In this document: piece by piece, positions 43,914-56,446 of the stretch
How the letters are laid out: each line of letters opens with the position of its first letter
Position numbering within the stretch: position 1 is the first letter of the stretch
Assembly (NCBI RefSeq): GCF_021462225.1
Contig: NC_061808.1
Location: 20,435,119-20,499,118 of the forward strand
Source of the DNA: Girardinichthys multiradiatus
Taxonomy: Eukaryota > Chordata > Actinopteri > Cyprinodontiformes > Goodeidae
Length of the DNA stretch: 64,000 bases
Direction of reading: 5' to 3'
Position numbers and translations under genes: made by a program
Notes under the pieces: generated by a model
What the model was told of the DNA's origin: nothing
The model's database searches: none
What the model saw: only the letters and a program-made list of their open reading frames with translations

Positions 43914-46900
43914 TAACAGTATACAGGTTAAACGCATGGAGTGTCATAGAGCACTAGACAGTGAATTGCCTGTCATGTGGCTGGGGAAGCAGGCCACCGC
44001 AGTGTGAAACATCAACTCATTATGTGATATTGTGTGAGTTCCACAGCAGCGGAGATGGGTGGTTTGTCCTCCAACTGCAGGGGACTGTGAGGAGATGTTG
44101 TCAGTGCCACTCTCCATCTCTCACTGTTTGTCATTTATCTCTGTACTGCCTATGTCAAATGACATATCTGTCTTTTTTAATATTCATCTGCCTTTTCACT
44201 GGTTCTGTAGGGTATTTGCATGATGGATCACCTTATCTGTGAGGGAAATGATGGTAAAACCGCAAAGCAATATAAAAAAAGAGAGAGAAGCAGGAGAAAA
44301 GGTAGGTTTGAAGGAGAGAGCTTAAACTGAAGAGGGGGATGGGAATATATAAAAATTATATGGGGTCATTTAGGATGTTTCGCTTAAGATTTATCAGTTC
44401 CTGTTGTTTCTGAGAAATGCTCAACTTTGAAAATGCAATCTTCAGCAGCTATCAATAGGCCACATTTGTCTTTTTGCATTATGTCATGGATCCAGACAAG
44501 CTCCAAATCTTCTGCCAAACAGCTATCGTCTTTTCACATCAGTTTTAACCCACGTCAAACACCACGATTGCGAGTGCTGTACGTTCCAGAGCTCGCTGGT
44601 GTGCAGCCAGCATACTAAAGCGAGCTATCCGAGGGGTGAGGGAGGCTTCTGTCTTTAACTATTCTCCTCATATTCACCTTGCAGTCCCAATTATTCAAGG
44701 CAGCACACATGCATGAGCGCTCCTTGCCAACCCCAGCTGTGAAAAGTGGGTCATGAAATTTAAAGGCACAAGAACCGTTTCAGCACTGGATTGTGACGCC
44801 ACCGGTCTGGCACCTGTCTCACTAACCCTAAACATTCAGTAGTGTTTTGTGTACAGGTGTGAGTCCCGCCTGCTTCCTACAGGGTCTTTTTAGAATGAGT
44901 CAGTAAAGAGGCAGACCACCAGTATCACATTCTTCTCGTTAATAAAAGTTGACACCTCTGATCCATATCTTCCATATCTATTCATTCATGCATTTAAGAA
45001 ATAAATTATACCACTTTGCTTCTACTGTTTTAGTCTCTGTTTGAACTGTTGACACAAGACATCTATGGACATTTCTACCTAGCAACAGGGAACAGTAGGC
45101 CAGTAGGCTAGCCCATATGGGGCTAGACATGCAGCTGAGAAAACCTACTCATGCACACATTGGGCAATAATGTCACACTCGAATGAGCTCTTTACAGAAC
45201 CAGACAGCATATGGGAGTGTCCTACTAAACTAGTGCCAAATATAAAGATGTAATATGCCCCCTGTGCTAAAACACAGCCATGTGGAAGAACATCCCATTC
45301 CCATACTCATGAGTACAGTAGTCTGACATTTATATTTTTTTGTATAAATACATGCCAATATACCACATTCCTCTAAAAGAATTATACAAACAGTGGCATT
45401 TTCAAACAATACACAGGTATTCTGCATTTCTTCTTTATTTTTATTTTTCAGCAAAAAAACAAACCACACACCACATTACATTTTATAAACTGGAATACTC
45501 ATTGTGGATGTATAGAAATAAAAGTTCAACTTAAAACCTGAACAGTTTACTCCTAATATCAGTGATGATAGCAATAATATTAATCATAATAAATGTATAA
45601 AAAGGAAAGTGTTTTAATTTATTAACTTAAAAAAAACTTTGGAAAAAAAACGTTTTCCCCCTTCAACATGCTACTTTACAAATTCATGCAAATGTAAAGC
45701 TTTCTAAAACAGTCACTTTCAAAACACTCCCCACGTGAAATCCAATAAATTATAAAATATCACCCTCTTGTCCCTGAACTGATCCTTGAGAGAAAATAGT
45801 TTAGATTACCACAACAAAGACTCTAAATGCATCCCAGTTTCCATTAATGGCTTCATCTGGAAAACATATTACCTTTGTTACAAGTTAAACCATGGAGGCA
45901 GCCACTGACTGGGCCAGTATCAACTGAGAAAATAGATTAAATCCAGTTTTAGACTGACAGGTTTCTTTCAAACATATTTCTGGCATCATTCAGCAGTGAA
46001 AACGCTTTTTAAAACAACTAAATTCTGGGAAGAACATCAAAAACAGCACCATTTAAATTTTTCCTGGATTCTTTCCAACGTGACACATTGTCTCAACAGT
46101 AAATAATCTACAAAGTCGTACATCTTAGGCAAGTCCAAAAAAGATATTTTATTTGCTTAAATATAAGGTTATATTATACTCTTTTTGAATCTCTGTTCTT
46201 AGCATGCAAGATGGGTGCTTCTCATGTGTTTTAATCCAACATTGCCCTGGTTTGGTCTTTAAAAGTTGATGGATCCAATCGCAGGTTTGAGCCTGCCCCG
46301 ATCTAGCTGGTACACCTCCAATGCCATAATAGATGCATGATTATATCAGAGCCTACAGGTTTGTCAGTGTTGTTGGTGCAAAAAAAGGCCATCAGCGTTA
46401 ATTGAGCCATTCTTTTAAACTCAGTTAAATGCAATTGCATCATATTTCCTGCAAATTGCAAATGTTTTTAACACCTTAAAGTTTGTACAGACTAAGAGAT
46501 TTTTCGCAAATCCTAAGAAAAACTGTCTATTTTGAAATTCAGTATCACATTAACTCATGACGTATGACATTTTGGATGTCACATTTTTGGCACGCCTTTA
46601 TTTACAGGACATGACTGATTTGAGTGTCGAGATTTAAAATGGATCTAAAAAGTTAGCACACCCCTGTTTGTTTGACAGGTTTTTGTGCTGTAAAAACATA
46701 ACAAATCTTTTCACACCCTTAATATGACCTTTAAGCAGTACAGGGCAATAAAAAACTTAAATATTTTAAATTTAAAGTGCGTTATCAGCTGTTCCAGTAG
46801 TCTTTTCCTGACTTTTTTTTGTCGCATCTTACAAAAACAAACATTATCTGTGAAGAGCTTCTAAAGCATTGAAGGGATCTCAGTGTCAAAAAGTATCAGT

Positions 46901-48285
46901 CAGAACACAGCAGATGTTCACAATTTGAAGGATTTGTAGCGTGGGCAAACATTGCCAGGTCTAGATGTGCCATGCTGGTAGACTTCTACACAAAAAGACT
47001 GAGTGCTGTAATGAAATCAAAAGGTGCTTCATTGAAGTACTAGCTTAAGGATGTACAACCACGTTAATGGCCACATTAAAGGTGGAAAAACACTCAGAAA
47101 TAATTTGTCGTGGTCTTGTTTCTTTCATCACCTAACTCTGGCATTTTAACAGAGGTGTGTAGACTCTTTATAACCACTGGTTCCACTTGGCCTCAGATTT
47201 GACTGCACAATGTTTATCTTTCAGCTGTTAGTAGTCAAGGTTTACTGCTGACAAAAAATAGGAATTTATCCTGAATGTCCTTAAAGGCAACATTGTCCAT
47301 TATCAGAGAAACAGGTGACCAGAAGTAAATGAAACAAATGAGAAAAAAAACTACAATGCTGGAGCCTAAATGGTCACATCAGCCCTCTGTAGGAGCATTA
47401 AGAACGTGATCAATGAAAAGCTGCCAATCATACAGGTCTTTGTAGTCTCAAACAGAGAACTGCAACACCCATCATGCCTTGCTGAGATGAAAAGTACAAC
47501 ATTGACTAACTAGCAAAAATATTGATAGTGTTTTGTTAAATATGTCCCTACTCTATTCAGAGGTTATACATTACAAAAGGACTCAGCAGATGCATTATGC
47601 ATAATTATAATGCTTTGTGCTTTAAATCAACCAAAAGATCAGCTCTCCCTCACATCTGGTAGCACTGATGTAATAAGGACAAATAGGTTAATAAAACACA
47701 ACAACTGGCAGAAAACCACATTTAACTCATGTGAACAAGAAATGGCAACACACATTTGTTTTTGATGTAACAGCAGACACTCAAGTAAAAATAAAATTAA
47801 GCACTGTGCTTGTATAGTGCTACAGCTAAACGTTACCTACTGTAACTTTTTTAACCACCTTGAAATTTCTTTGCTGTTTTGTCTTGATGGATTTTTCTTC
47901 TCTGCAAGTTTGCTCTTAAAAATGTGAACTAAACTCGTTGATTTAGCCGGTAATATTCTTGTTATAAACATACTTGCAGTTTGGGCACATTCCTGGACTT
48001 AACATTTTTTCTGTCTCTCAAAAACACACACTGTAATTACTTTTCTTTTCTTTTTTGGCGTACGTTCCTGTCAACAGTCTTAAATTGTCATGACTTGTAA
48101 TTCTATGTGCTTCAAAATGACTAGTGCCAGATTATGGATAATGTGATGCATGTTGGCAGGCTGCAGAGTGGTTACTAGTGTTTTGATAAACGAGTCTGTA
48201 TTATGACAGTTCATGTTGGCTGAGTAAAGTAGGTGAAGCTGAAGTGACATAGTTTATGGTTGGTTGATACTGGACAAGAAAACCA
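43914..48285 (-). other. 3' flank and probable 3' UTR of ppp1r14c
   Basis: No coding exon is recognised in these 4.4 kb. A long 3' UTR is plausible on the minus strand. AATAAA-type signals occur on that strand near 45430-45450, but the cleavage site cannot be fixed. A Tc1 remnant sits at 46637-47179. Open frames at 43961-44242, 44427-44618 and 45340-45534 have no domain or codon signature and are judged random. Confidence 0.4.
46637..47179 (+). mobile_element. internally deleted Tc1-like element in the ppp1r14c 3' region
   Basis: The left end GGATCTAAAAAGTTAGCACA with CCCCTG and the right end CAGAGGTGTGTAGACTCTTT are imperfect inverted termini of a fish Tc1 group. A surviving coding piece (46946-47043) reads WANIARSRCAMLVDFYTKRL and SAVMKSKGASLKY with stop, the transposase C-terminus in sense. 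The rest of the enzyme is missing. It lies antisense to ppp1r14c, within its probable 3' UTR. Confidence 0.85.
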
Positions 48286-48360
48286 TTATAGGCCCTTTTT
48301 GGTTGGAGCGCTGAGTTTCCTCATTCCCCTTATCCTGCACAGCAACTCGCGGACAAAGTC
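48286..48360 (-). CDS. ppp1r14c: ppp1r14c exon 4 with stop codon
   Basis: This exon has 75 coding nt after the acceptor ...TTCCTTCAG. It encodes DFVRELLCRIRGMRKLSAPT and KKGL, then TAA at 48288-48286. The ending is basic and short, as in PPP1R14B/C. PPP1R14A carries a longer proline-rich tail, which argues against that paralogue. The 3' UTR follows at lower coordinates. Confidence 0.9.
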   Translation of the reverse strand, partial: DFVRELLCRIRGMRKLSAPTKKGL

Positions 48361-51300
48361 CTGAAGGAAGAAAAGGAAAACACAGTTAGACTGCTCAGCA
48401 ACACATATCAAGTTCAAGGAAATTATTAAGGAGGGATTTAAATGCTTCCAGCAAAGGAATGTTTTTTTTGAGTCATCAACCTTTGTTCAGTGCTGGTTTG
48501 ATTCTACATAATAATGCATCTACCTCCTTGTTTAGAATTGTAGATAACTGATAAAACAAAAACCTTAAAATAACTAGCTTTAATTTTGTTGAAAGATTTG
48601 TCTATTTATAAATGTTAAGACATTATTAAAAAATAATAGTTAAAACTGTTAGGAAGAGATGTAGCTAAAGCATTTTAGGCAATCCCAATGCTACAACAAT
48701 AACAGTGGCGCCGGAATAGGGGGGGCCAGGGGGCCATTGCCCCCCCCACTTTATGGCCTTGACCGGCTGTGATCTGGTCCCACCAGATATTCACGTGGGC
48801 TGGACCCGATTGTGCTGAGAGGCTGTGACGGATCTCTCTCTGTCCCTCTCTGGTTCTCTCGCTGTCTAGAGACAGAGTCACAAACAAAACGTTTGTGCCT
48901 CTTGAAACCTGACAGCATCCGCAAAAACACGCACAGCGTGCTATACTTACATGCGCAATGAAATCGGAAGCGCACAATAACACCCGTGTCCAGTTAACAT
49001 GATTGTTATGAATAAATGTGCAATACCGGACGTTTCACCGCAAAGTTGTCAAATTCTGGGATGAGTGGATGCCAATATGTTTATATAACACCTGCAGTGT
49101 TATTAACTCACTAAAACTGCAAATAGCTGCGTTCATGATTAGTCTGTCATCCATGCGTGTCCCAAAGGCAGCTGCAATTTGCAACAGCACCGCTCAGTGC
49201 GCACCGATGGCAGGTCGCTATGTGGAGAAAATGCAGGCAGATGAAAAGAACTGCAACGACCTTCTCTGTTCGTGTGAACATCTTTGAAATAAGAAAAGAA
49301 TAAAATAATCAGGACCTGTGGCAGCCTGTCAGGGTCATTGTTTCGTTTTCTGAATGCAACGCCAGACAGAAATGGCCGTGACATAATCTCTCCAGACACC
49401 AGGACGCATTAAACAGTTTTTAATGAATGGAGAACTTCTGTTTTACTTTTTCTTTTATTAAAGACAATATTGGTTTATATGAAAAAAAGGAAAAAACGGT
49501 TGTTTTGTCAGCAGACGTTCTGCAAAAACTGTTCAAAAACATAACGACAAAATAGAAGACAATGTTTTATTTAAATGTTTTATTTTCTTTATTTTAATAA
49601 TATATTACATCTGACAAAATAGGTTAACAATGAAAACACCACTGTTTATCATGATTCTTATTCGTGTATCATTGTAGGCTTAATGATTGTTCTTAATAAA
49701 TTGTTGTTAGGATTATTTGTGATATAATAATAGCCTGTAACATGCACATATTTGGTATTTCCCGGGTTATATTAGATCTCAGTTCAGTGACGTGCGGTGA
49801 GGTCCATGACTGGTGAAGCCCTTAGAGTCGGATGTACAAATATATGCTTTTTCTATATTGAACCCAATATAGAAACTGATATTTAATTGTTTTTAACTCA
49901 GTAAAAACTTAGTTGTTTTAAAAGCTTTTAATTATGCGTTAATTAATTCTATACTGTTCTACAATACGATAGCAAGAAAATCTAAATATTTAATATAAGA
50001 TTATCTAAAATAATTTTTTATTTTCCGCTGGTCCTGCGGCTCCTCCATGGGTTGCAGGAGGAACTGTGACCCGATCCAGAGGCTGCAGGTTCAGCCGAAC
50101 TGGAGCAAAACCACAAAGGAGGCCATGGACTGTGAGGGAAGTCGTCCACTCCTGACGGCGGATCCTCCTGTGGACTCAGTGAGGACCACAGCTGGCCTGG
50201 CACTGAGCGTTTTCCCGTGTAGCGAACAGATGCCCTCTGCTCTGGCCGCTTGAAGCACGCAGGAAGTTGTTGTGCTGCGTCATTATGATCCTGCTGCTGA
50301 TGTTTTTCCTTCTGTTATGTTTTGCTCCTGCTTTTCTGCACTGTTACAGTTTGTTCAGTTGTGTCGTCACTGTTAACAGCAGCAGGTTTTTCATGTCAGC
50401 CTCCGCCCTGACGAGATTATTTATCCTCCCTGTTCATTTGTGCGGGGCGCCTCTGACTGCGTATTTACGCACTCGAAGCCTTTACGCTTCTCTTTACGCT
50501 TCTCTCTTATGAATCTGGGGTTACATAACCCTAGATTCTATGAGAATAGGCACAGCCCTTTAAGGTCTGAGCTTCACTGGTTCCTAAGAGTTGATGAAAA
50601 AACATCTTTGGGAACCGTTTGTCCGGTATCACCATTTTTGCTGAGATCGGGGTCTCAGCACTAACCAACAGTAACCAATGCCAATACATTTTTACAAGAA
50701 GTAAAAAATATCCGATAGTAGACTTCCAACTATTGAGAACCTCTTTTATGTTTCATGATTATTTGCTAGCTTGTTTTCTAGAACGTAGAGGAATGTAAAT
50801 CTAGATATGATGCCCAGCAGCTGCTTGATGACATTAACTTTTTGTGCAATGGGTGATAAGCAAAAAAGTAACATCAGATGCTAAGCAAAGATTATTGTTA
50901 TATGCACTGATTAAAGAAAAGCAAACAGCAACAAACAAATCTAAAAATGTATCTTCAAGGTAGATTTAGCCAATAAGAAAGGAAGATAAAATGTTTTCTC
51001 AGAGAATCAAGCATGAGGCTATATCAAGGTCTATGATGGCGTGAGTATAAGCTACCTCATTATACATGACAGTGTTCATGATCTAATTCTAAATGACTCC
51101 CCCTTCCTTCCTTTATACCTGCAGTCATCTTTTACCCAGCAGGTGTTTTTTCATTTACCTCCGACACACCTCTTTCTCATAACTCCTCCATTCAACCTCA
51201 TGTCTTTAATCTTCTCTTATTTTCCTCGCTCTACCACTTGGAAGCAATCTCAGTGTTCTTTCACCTTTCCTTCACATTTATCTTTTATATCAATTACCCC

Positions 51301-53978
51301 TGTCTTTTATTTCTTATTTCCACATGACTGAAAGGACATGTTTATGGGTAGATGTGTGCACCATTTTTGTATCCTTGTGTTGGGTAGGTAGAGCTTAAAA
51401 TTTCACAAACACAACTTTGAATAGGTTTAAATTGGTAGAGTTGTTTTTGAGCATTAAACATTGGTTTTTAGTGTTATTTGTTGATTACAGCAAAGGTAAA
51501 TGTAATTGTTGGGCATTTTCTTTGATAAAAATTGATAAACGTAGGGTGTGTGCAAGTAGTTGAAGGTGTAAAGGTGGTATGTCTCAGCACACATTGTTAC
51601 AGCTGAACAGCTTGTAGCTGTTGATAGCAATGGCTTTGTAACGGGGTCACAAATACATTCATGATGACAGATGGGGAGCTCAGCCTGAGAAAATTTGCCA
51701 TGTGTGTGTTAATGTGATTGGTTGGTAATACCTTTAATCATGCAAATAGCCTAATGCCACCTCATCTAAACACAGACTCCTACCTCTGTGAACACATTAG
51801 CGTGAATACTGTAAGCAATGAATATAATGAAGTCCCATAACAGGTAGCTTATTTGTGCTTGTGCGGGCATTGTTAATTAGATAACTATCGACATACTAGA
51901 ACATGCTGGGTGCAGGCTGTGGTTCTAACGGTGTCTGCGCCCCAAATAAACTCACCTCTGTGGGTTTGTAGCAGTCTATTAGTGATTCCTGTGGAAACAA
52001 GGGGGAAACAACAGTTTTTGAGATTAGACAATTGAACATTGTTTTTAAAACCACAGCATATCCTGCACTTCTGACTTTTACTTAAACAAACTAACAGATA
52101 TTCTGCTTAGTTGTTAGGATCTAGCCTTTATTCATATGAACATAGAAAACATCTGTGCATTTAAATAAATGTTCGAAAATGTTCAGAGATTTTAAGAATA
52201 AATGGCAAATTATCAGAGTCCAGCAATGTTCACAAGTCATTTTTCCGAAGTCAAGACTCAAGGCTTTTGTGCCAAGTCTATGTCAAGTCTCTAATGACTG
52301 AAATAAGCATGCTCTCATCAAATGCATACCGTCCAGATTGCCAATAACTTAGTATAGTATAGCCCGTGCATAGTTAAGCCCAGAATTATTCATACCCCTG
52401 GCAGATTTAGGTTTAAAGTAATCTTTTAAGATTAAGGGCTTGCTTTCATACCGGAATACTTGAAATAAAGATTATTTGTAAAGTCTCAGACTATAAGTCT
52501 ACATTTGGTCTGAAGTCAGTTTTTGCAGCTTAAGTAAAACACGAGTGTAAATCTAAAACCCAAGTCACCACCTTTGTTAGGCACTGGTGTCTTTCTTCCA
52601 AGATTTCTTTAAAAACACAGTTGCAAATAATGCAAATAATGATGTAGAAATCTGTAATAGAGTAGAAAGACAGAAATGCTAATTCCTTTACCAACAGAGC
52701 ACTGTTCAAGAAAACAACAACAAGTGTAACCTCAAGGCAAGAATTATTTATAGATTGTATTAAAATATAATTTTAAAAAGTTGTCTTTAGGACAGGCAGG
52801 CTCAGAAACCAGTATAAAGGTATACCACCGTTTTAAGCGATTCCTGTTTCAAAGCCACAGAGATTTTACATCATAGCATTCTAAAGCTTTAAAGTAATTT
52901 TACTAAGATGTCTTTTTCAACTGTATGGAGCCACCCTTATAACCTATGTTGCTTTGCACTGCCATTCAGCTGGCTGAAAGTAGGCTTATATGCTTTTTCT
53001 TTGCTTACAACAAAGACAAATTTGGCTATTTGGAGATATTTGACATGGGATAGCAATGGTGTGGGTACTAAATAGGCGCCACAAATTACCCCAATCCTAG
53101 CAAGTACGTCTTTTGAATTTTTATATGAATAAAAAACAAAATCAGAAATGTATTGTATTGATTATTAGAACTGCAACAATCCAAATGTTACATTAGTTTT
53201 GCAGCTGTATGATAATAATTTCAATTTCAATTTGAAAAAAGGCAATTAGAGTATATTATACTTTTTGTATTTCTGTATAACTACAGAGATACCACAAAGC
53301 TTTGGTGTTTATACACAAGGTTATCATTCTGTGAGAATCTCATATGAGCCCAGGTCTAATTCAGACATGAAAAAAGAAGCAAAATGCATTTAATAAAGGC
53401 CCGAAATCAGATGTAGTTTATTCACCAATTTACAGTGGCTTTATGGTCACATAAAAACAAACACAAGCTTATACTTTTTGCATTTGCTGTTAGCTGCAGC
53501 TAATATGAAAGAAGAATGAATTGTTTGGCTGTTAAATGCAGACATTACTGACAGGAAATGGGCAAAACTAAAAGTAAATATAGTTTATCAGAATATTCTT
53601 GCCTGAGCGAATATTCAAATTTGCCATATGAAATACTTAAAGTATTACACAGCAACTCTTGAAACAGACAGACAATATAAATTTTCTCATCTGCTGACAT
53701 TTAGTGTTGAATTTTTAAAGCTGATTTATTCTCAGCATCAGCCTTTATCATCACATGATAAACAGGTATTTGAAGCAGTTGACTATATTAAATACCCAGA
53801 ATGTCTAATTGTCTAAGAGCCAAACAACCAACCACAGCTCTTTAGAAATTTCCTGATTCACTTTGTGCATTTACACACATTCACAAGAATATACCTGTAG
53901 TTTGCTAGCTCTCTCATCATCACTGTTGACCTCCAACAAGTCATCAATGTCTATCTCTACCTCTGGCATCTCCTCCTC
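48286..53978 (-). CDS. ppp1r14c: PPP1R14-family PP1 inhibitor gene, exons 2-4 (KEPI-like)
   Basis: PPP1R14 proteins (CPI-17, PHI-1, KEPI, GBPI) inhibit myosin phosphatase/PP1 when phosphorylated on a threonine in the N-terminal half of the PHIN domain. Three minus-strand exons join in phase 0 (53978-53895, 51988-51956, 48360-48286), giving the last 63 residues and a stop. They read EEEMPEVEIDIDDLLEVNSD, DERASKLQ, ESLIDCYKPTE, then DFVRELLCRIRGMRKLSAPT and KKGL. EMPEVEIDIDDLL and the ending RIRGMRKLS-(A/P)-P favour PPP1R14C over 14A (EINIDELLELES) and 14B, from memory of the family. Exon 1, with the inhibitory threonine and the KVTVKYDRKELRKRL-type block, was searched for up to 64000 and not seen, so it lies further right. 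Confidence 0.85.
48361..51955. other. ppp1r14c intron 3
   Basis: Contains repeat remnants. 48703 onward (CAGTGGCGCCGGAATAGG, then a G-run/C-run inverted pair GGGGGCCA/TTGCCCCCCC) looks like one end of a hAT-type element running to about 49390. A second hAT-like end begins at 49785 (CAGTGACGTGCGGTGAGGTC). A near-perfect 28-bp palindrome lies at 50511-50538. Frames 49018-49287 and 50267-50512 show no domain. No exon is recognised. Confidence 0.45.
51956..51988 (-). CDS. ppp1r14c: ppp1r14c exon 3 (33-nt micro-exon)
   Basis: This exon is only 33 nt (11 codons, phase 0), with the acceptor ...TTTCCACAG and the donor GTGAGTTT. It encodes ESLIDCYKPTE; the family has a C-x-K-P-(T/V)-E motif here. It is too short for any ORF caller and was found by family pattern and splice signals. 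Confidence 0.9.
51989..53894. other. ppp1r14c intron 2
   Basis: No exon is recognised. It contains the second AAGTC-rich repeat copy at 52225-52580. Confidence 0.5.
52225..52580. repeat. dispersed repeat with AAGTC-rich ends, copy 2 (short)
   Basis: Starts TGTTCACAAGTCATTTTTCC and ends AACCCAAGTCACCACCTTTG. It shares CAAGTCTCTAATGACTGAAA with 34138-34157. It is shorter than copy 1, so one is deleted or the other contains an insertion. Confidence 0.55.
53895..53978 (-). CDS. ppp1r14c: ppp1r14c exon 2
   Basis: This exon is 84 nt (28 codons, phase 0 at both ends), with the acceptor ...GTGTTTCAG and the donor GTATATTC. It encodes the acidic helix EEEMPEVEIDIDDLLEVNSD and DERASKLQ. This is the core of the PHIN domain that follows the phosphosite loop in PPP1R14 proteins. 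Confidence 0.9.
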
Positions 53979-55460
53979 CTGAAACACAAGACAACTCTTT
54001 ATTAGAAAACAGACGAAAATACTTTAAATGCCAAACAAGATACAAAAATAAAACAAAAATGGAACTAGAATATTTGTGTTGGCAATAGGCCTATAAACAC
54101 TGAGATAATGCTGTGTCTTTGCCTGTTATGGATATTTGGAAATGTCATTGTGGTTGGAGGCTCAACGCCACATCAGAGCTCCAATGTTTCATTTTCTTTC
54201 ACCACAAGGTTTTTGCAGAGGAAGCAAGCAGGGAGGATAAACATTTCCCTTCAAGCCACCGCATGACGTGTCCTACAAATGCTGTCCTTTAGGGAGGCAT
54301 AGAGCGCAGGCTCTATAAGGAATCCAGTTATTGTCCCATAATGTTTGCGTGACATTTACATAAAACATTAATACTTAAGTAACTGCTGCTGTCAAACAAG
54401 ACAGAGAAGATCTTTTGACCACCTTCTACCATCTTCTGGGTGGTTGGGTTTTAGTGGGCAATCAAGGCAAAACTCTCTTGCTGTTTTTGCATGTTACTCT
54501 TCATTCCTTCACAACAGAATGACTTTCAACAGCAGATTTTGTGCCAAAAAGCCAATATGCTCAACTTGCTGATAACACTATTTCTCTGTCATTTTAATGT
54601 GTTACCTTACAGAAACATTCTGGATAAATGTATCTGTGAAATGTGCAAATGCTCATATATTTGCTTTGTGTGTGATGAGGACTTGATGATACATTTTTAA
54701 GTGCATGTATGTATGCTGAAAGAGTTATTGTCTCTCATGCTAAAAGGCTTCATCACTATCTTTGTTATACACAGGTTAAAATGAAGCCCCTTACTGAGGT
54801 CCAGGAGGTGCAATCTAACTACAGCAGGATGGGAACATTGCTCACAGCTACCTACTAAGCATCTTTTTATAACAATACCTGTGAGATAATTTCTCATCTC
54901 TGTTGCTAACACAGCAACGGGAGTTTTATTCTGGGCCTCTGTGTGTGTGTCTGTAATATAGCCAAGAGCACAGCATGGTATTAAGACAGAGAGCATTACA
55001 GCAGGGATGATATTAGCTCTCAGAATTATAGTCACTACGCTTCGTTTTGTGTGGGCAGGTTGATGTGAACAAAGTGAAATCAGTGTCAAACATAACCATT
55101 ATAATAATGCATAAACCTATATTCTTAAAGCGTAATGTTAAAATCATGCTAATGCTAATTAATTTGACAGAACTGTAGGCAATATGGTGTATTACTAGTA
55201 AAACTAAGCAAATTGTTCTCTAGCAGATCGTTAATATGAATACAAGTCAACATAGACCATTTACATATTATAAGATGCTTTAATTTACTTTCCTAGCTTG
55301 TTTAATTATGCACACATGTACACACAAGGCAGACCTCGATTCTTATTTCTAACCTTTGGTATTTCAGTCTTTCCAGTAACAAGCGACCCTGATGAGCAAT
55401 AACCAAACATCCATGAAACTTACGTTTAATGGTTACGGCAGATTAGAAATCACTTGAAAC
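53979..55460. other. ppp1r14c intron 1, left part
   Basis: No exon or classified repeat. The minus-strand frame 54697-55089 has no domain signature. Confidence 0.5.
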
Positions 55461-56446
55461 CAGATGTTTGTATGCACTGTATTATCTTTTTTGTCACTGT
55501 CTGACATAAAATCAGAGTAAAAATGTCCTACTTTAGCTCAGTTAGGATTACTAAAGTTATTTACATTTGCTAAATGCCAAAATAATAAGAGAGCTGATTT
55601 TTTTTACAGATATGTACTTATTTTCTTTACCTTCTACAACTTCAGTTATTTACATATGTTTCCTTCGTATTTGGCAGAATAACATTTTAAACTGTATGAC
55701 TCGGGTCAAATATACTGGATGCCCCTCCACAAGCTTCTCATAATATTCCTCCAGACAGAACTACTGTAACTGAGTCTGGTTTGGAGACCACCTTCCTCAC
55801 ACACACCTTTTTAGCTCTGTCCACAAATTCTCTAAAATTGAGATCAGGGCTTTTTGACGGCCACTGCAAAACATTGACTTTGTTGTCCTTAAGTCACTTT
55901 GTAAGTAATTTGAGTCCATGATTAGTGTCACTGTCCATTCGGAAGACCCATTTAGGCCAAGGCTTTAAGTTCTTGTCTGATGTTTAAGATATTGATTCAA
56001 TATTTCCAAATAATGTTCTTTGATGATGCTATCTATTTTGCAAGGTGCATCACCCTTTCCTGCAGCAAAACTAAAACATCCCCTAACATAAAGTTGTCAC
56101 ACCCTATACTCCAAAGCTGTGATGCGGATCCCAGGTTTGCAAGCTTTCCTTTTTTTCCTCCAAACTAATGTTTGTTATGGCTCAACACTTCAATTTTAGT
56201 GTAATCAGAACACAGGACATGTCACCAAACTTTAGAGTCTTTATCCCTGAGTGCATTTGTAAACATATCTGGTTTCCTCACTGAGGAAGAAGCTATTACT
56301 CCATTATGTCAAACAAGGAAGCAGTGAGTTAGAGGTGCTACCTTAAAATATATCCATAGTTGTGGCTTTAGTCTGATTTAATGTCACACATTGAGAAAAA
56401 CAATTGTGTATTTTCTACAGTGTATGTACATATCTGGTTTCAACTG
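55461..56446 (-). mobile_element. degenerate Tc1 of the salmonid/Sleeping Beauty-like group
   Basis: The left end CAGATGTTTGTATGCACTGT and the right end (GTACATATCTGGTTTCAACTG, before TA) bound antisense blocks: CCACAAGCTTCTCATAATAT (55728-55747), AAATTGAGATCAGGGCTTTT (55835-55854), TTGTTGTCCTTAAGTCACTT (55880-55899) and CATTCGGAAGACCCATTTAG (55936-55955). They match the order in fish Tc1 copies of this group. The 5' (DNA-binding) half of the transposase is missing and the remainder is riddled with changes. Confidence 0.85.

Noticed and set aside
49018..49287. 89-codon frame in ppp1r14c intron 3
   Set aside because: Adjacent to hAT-like repeat sequence; no domain; no splice support in either orientation.
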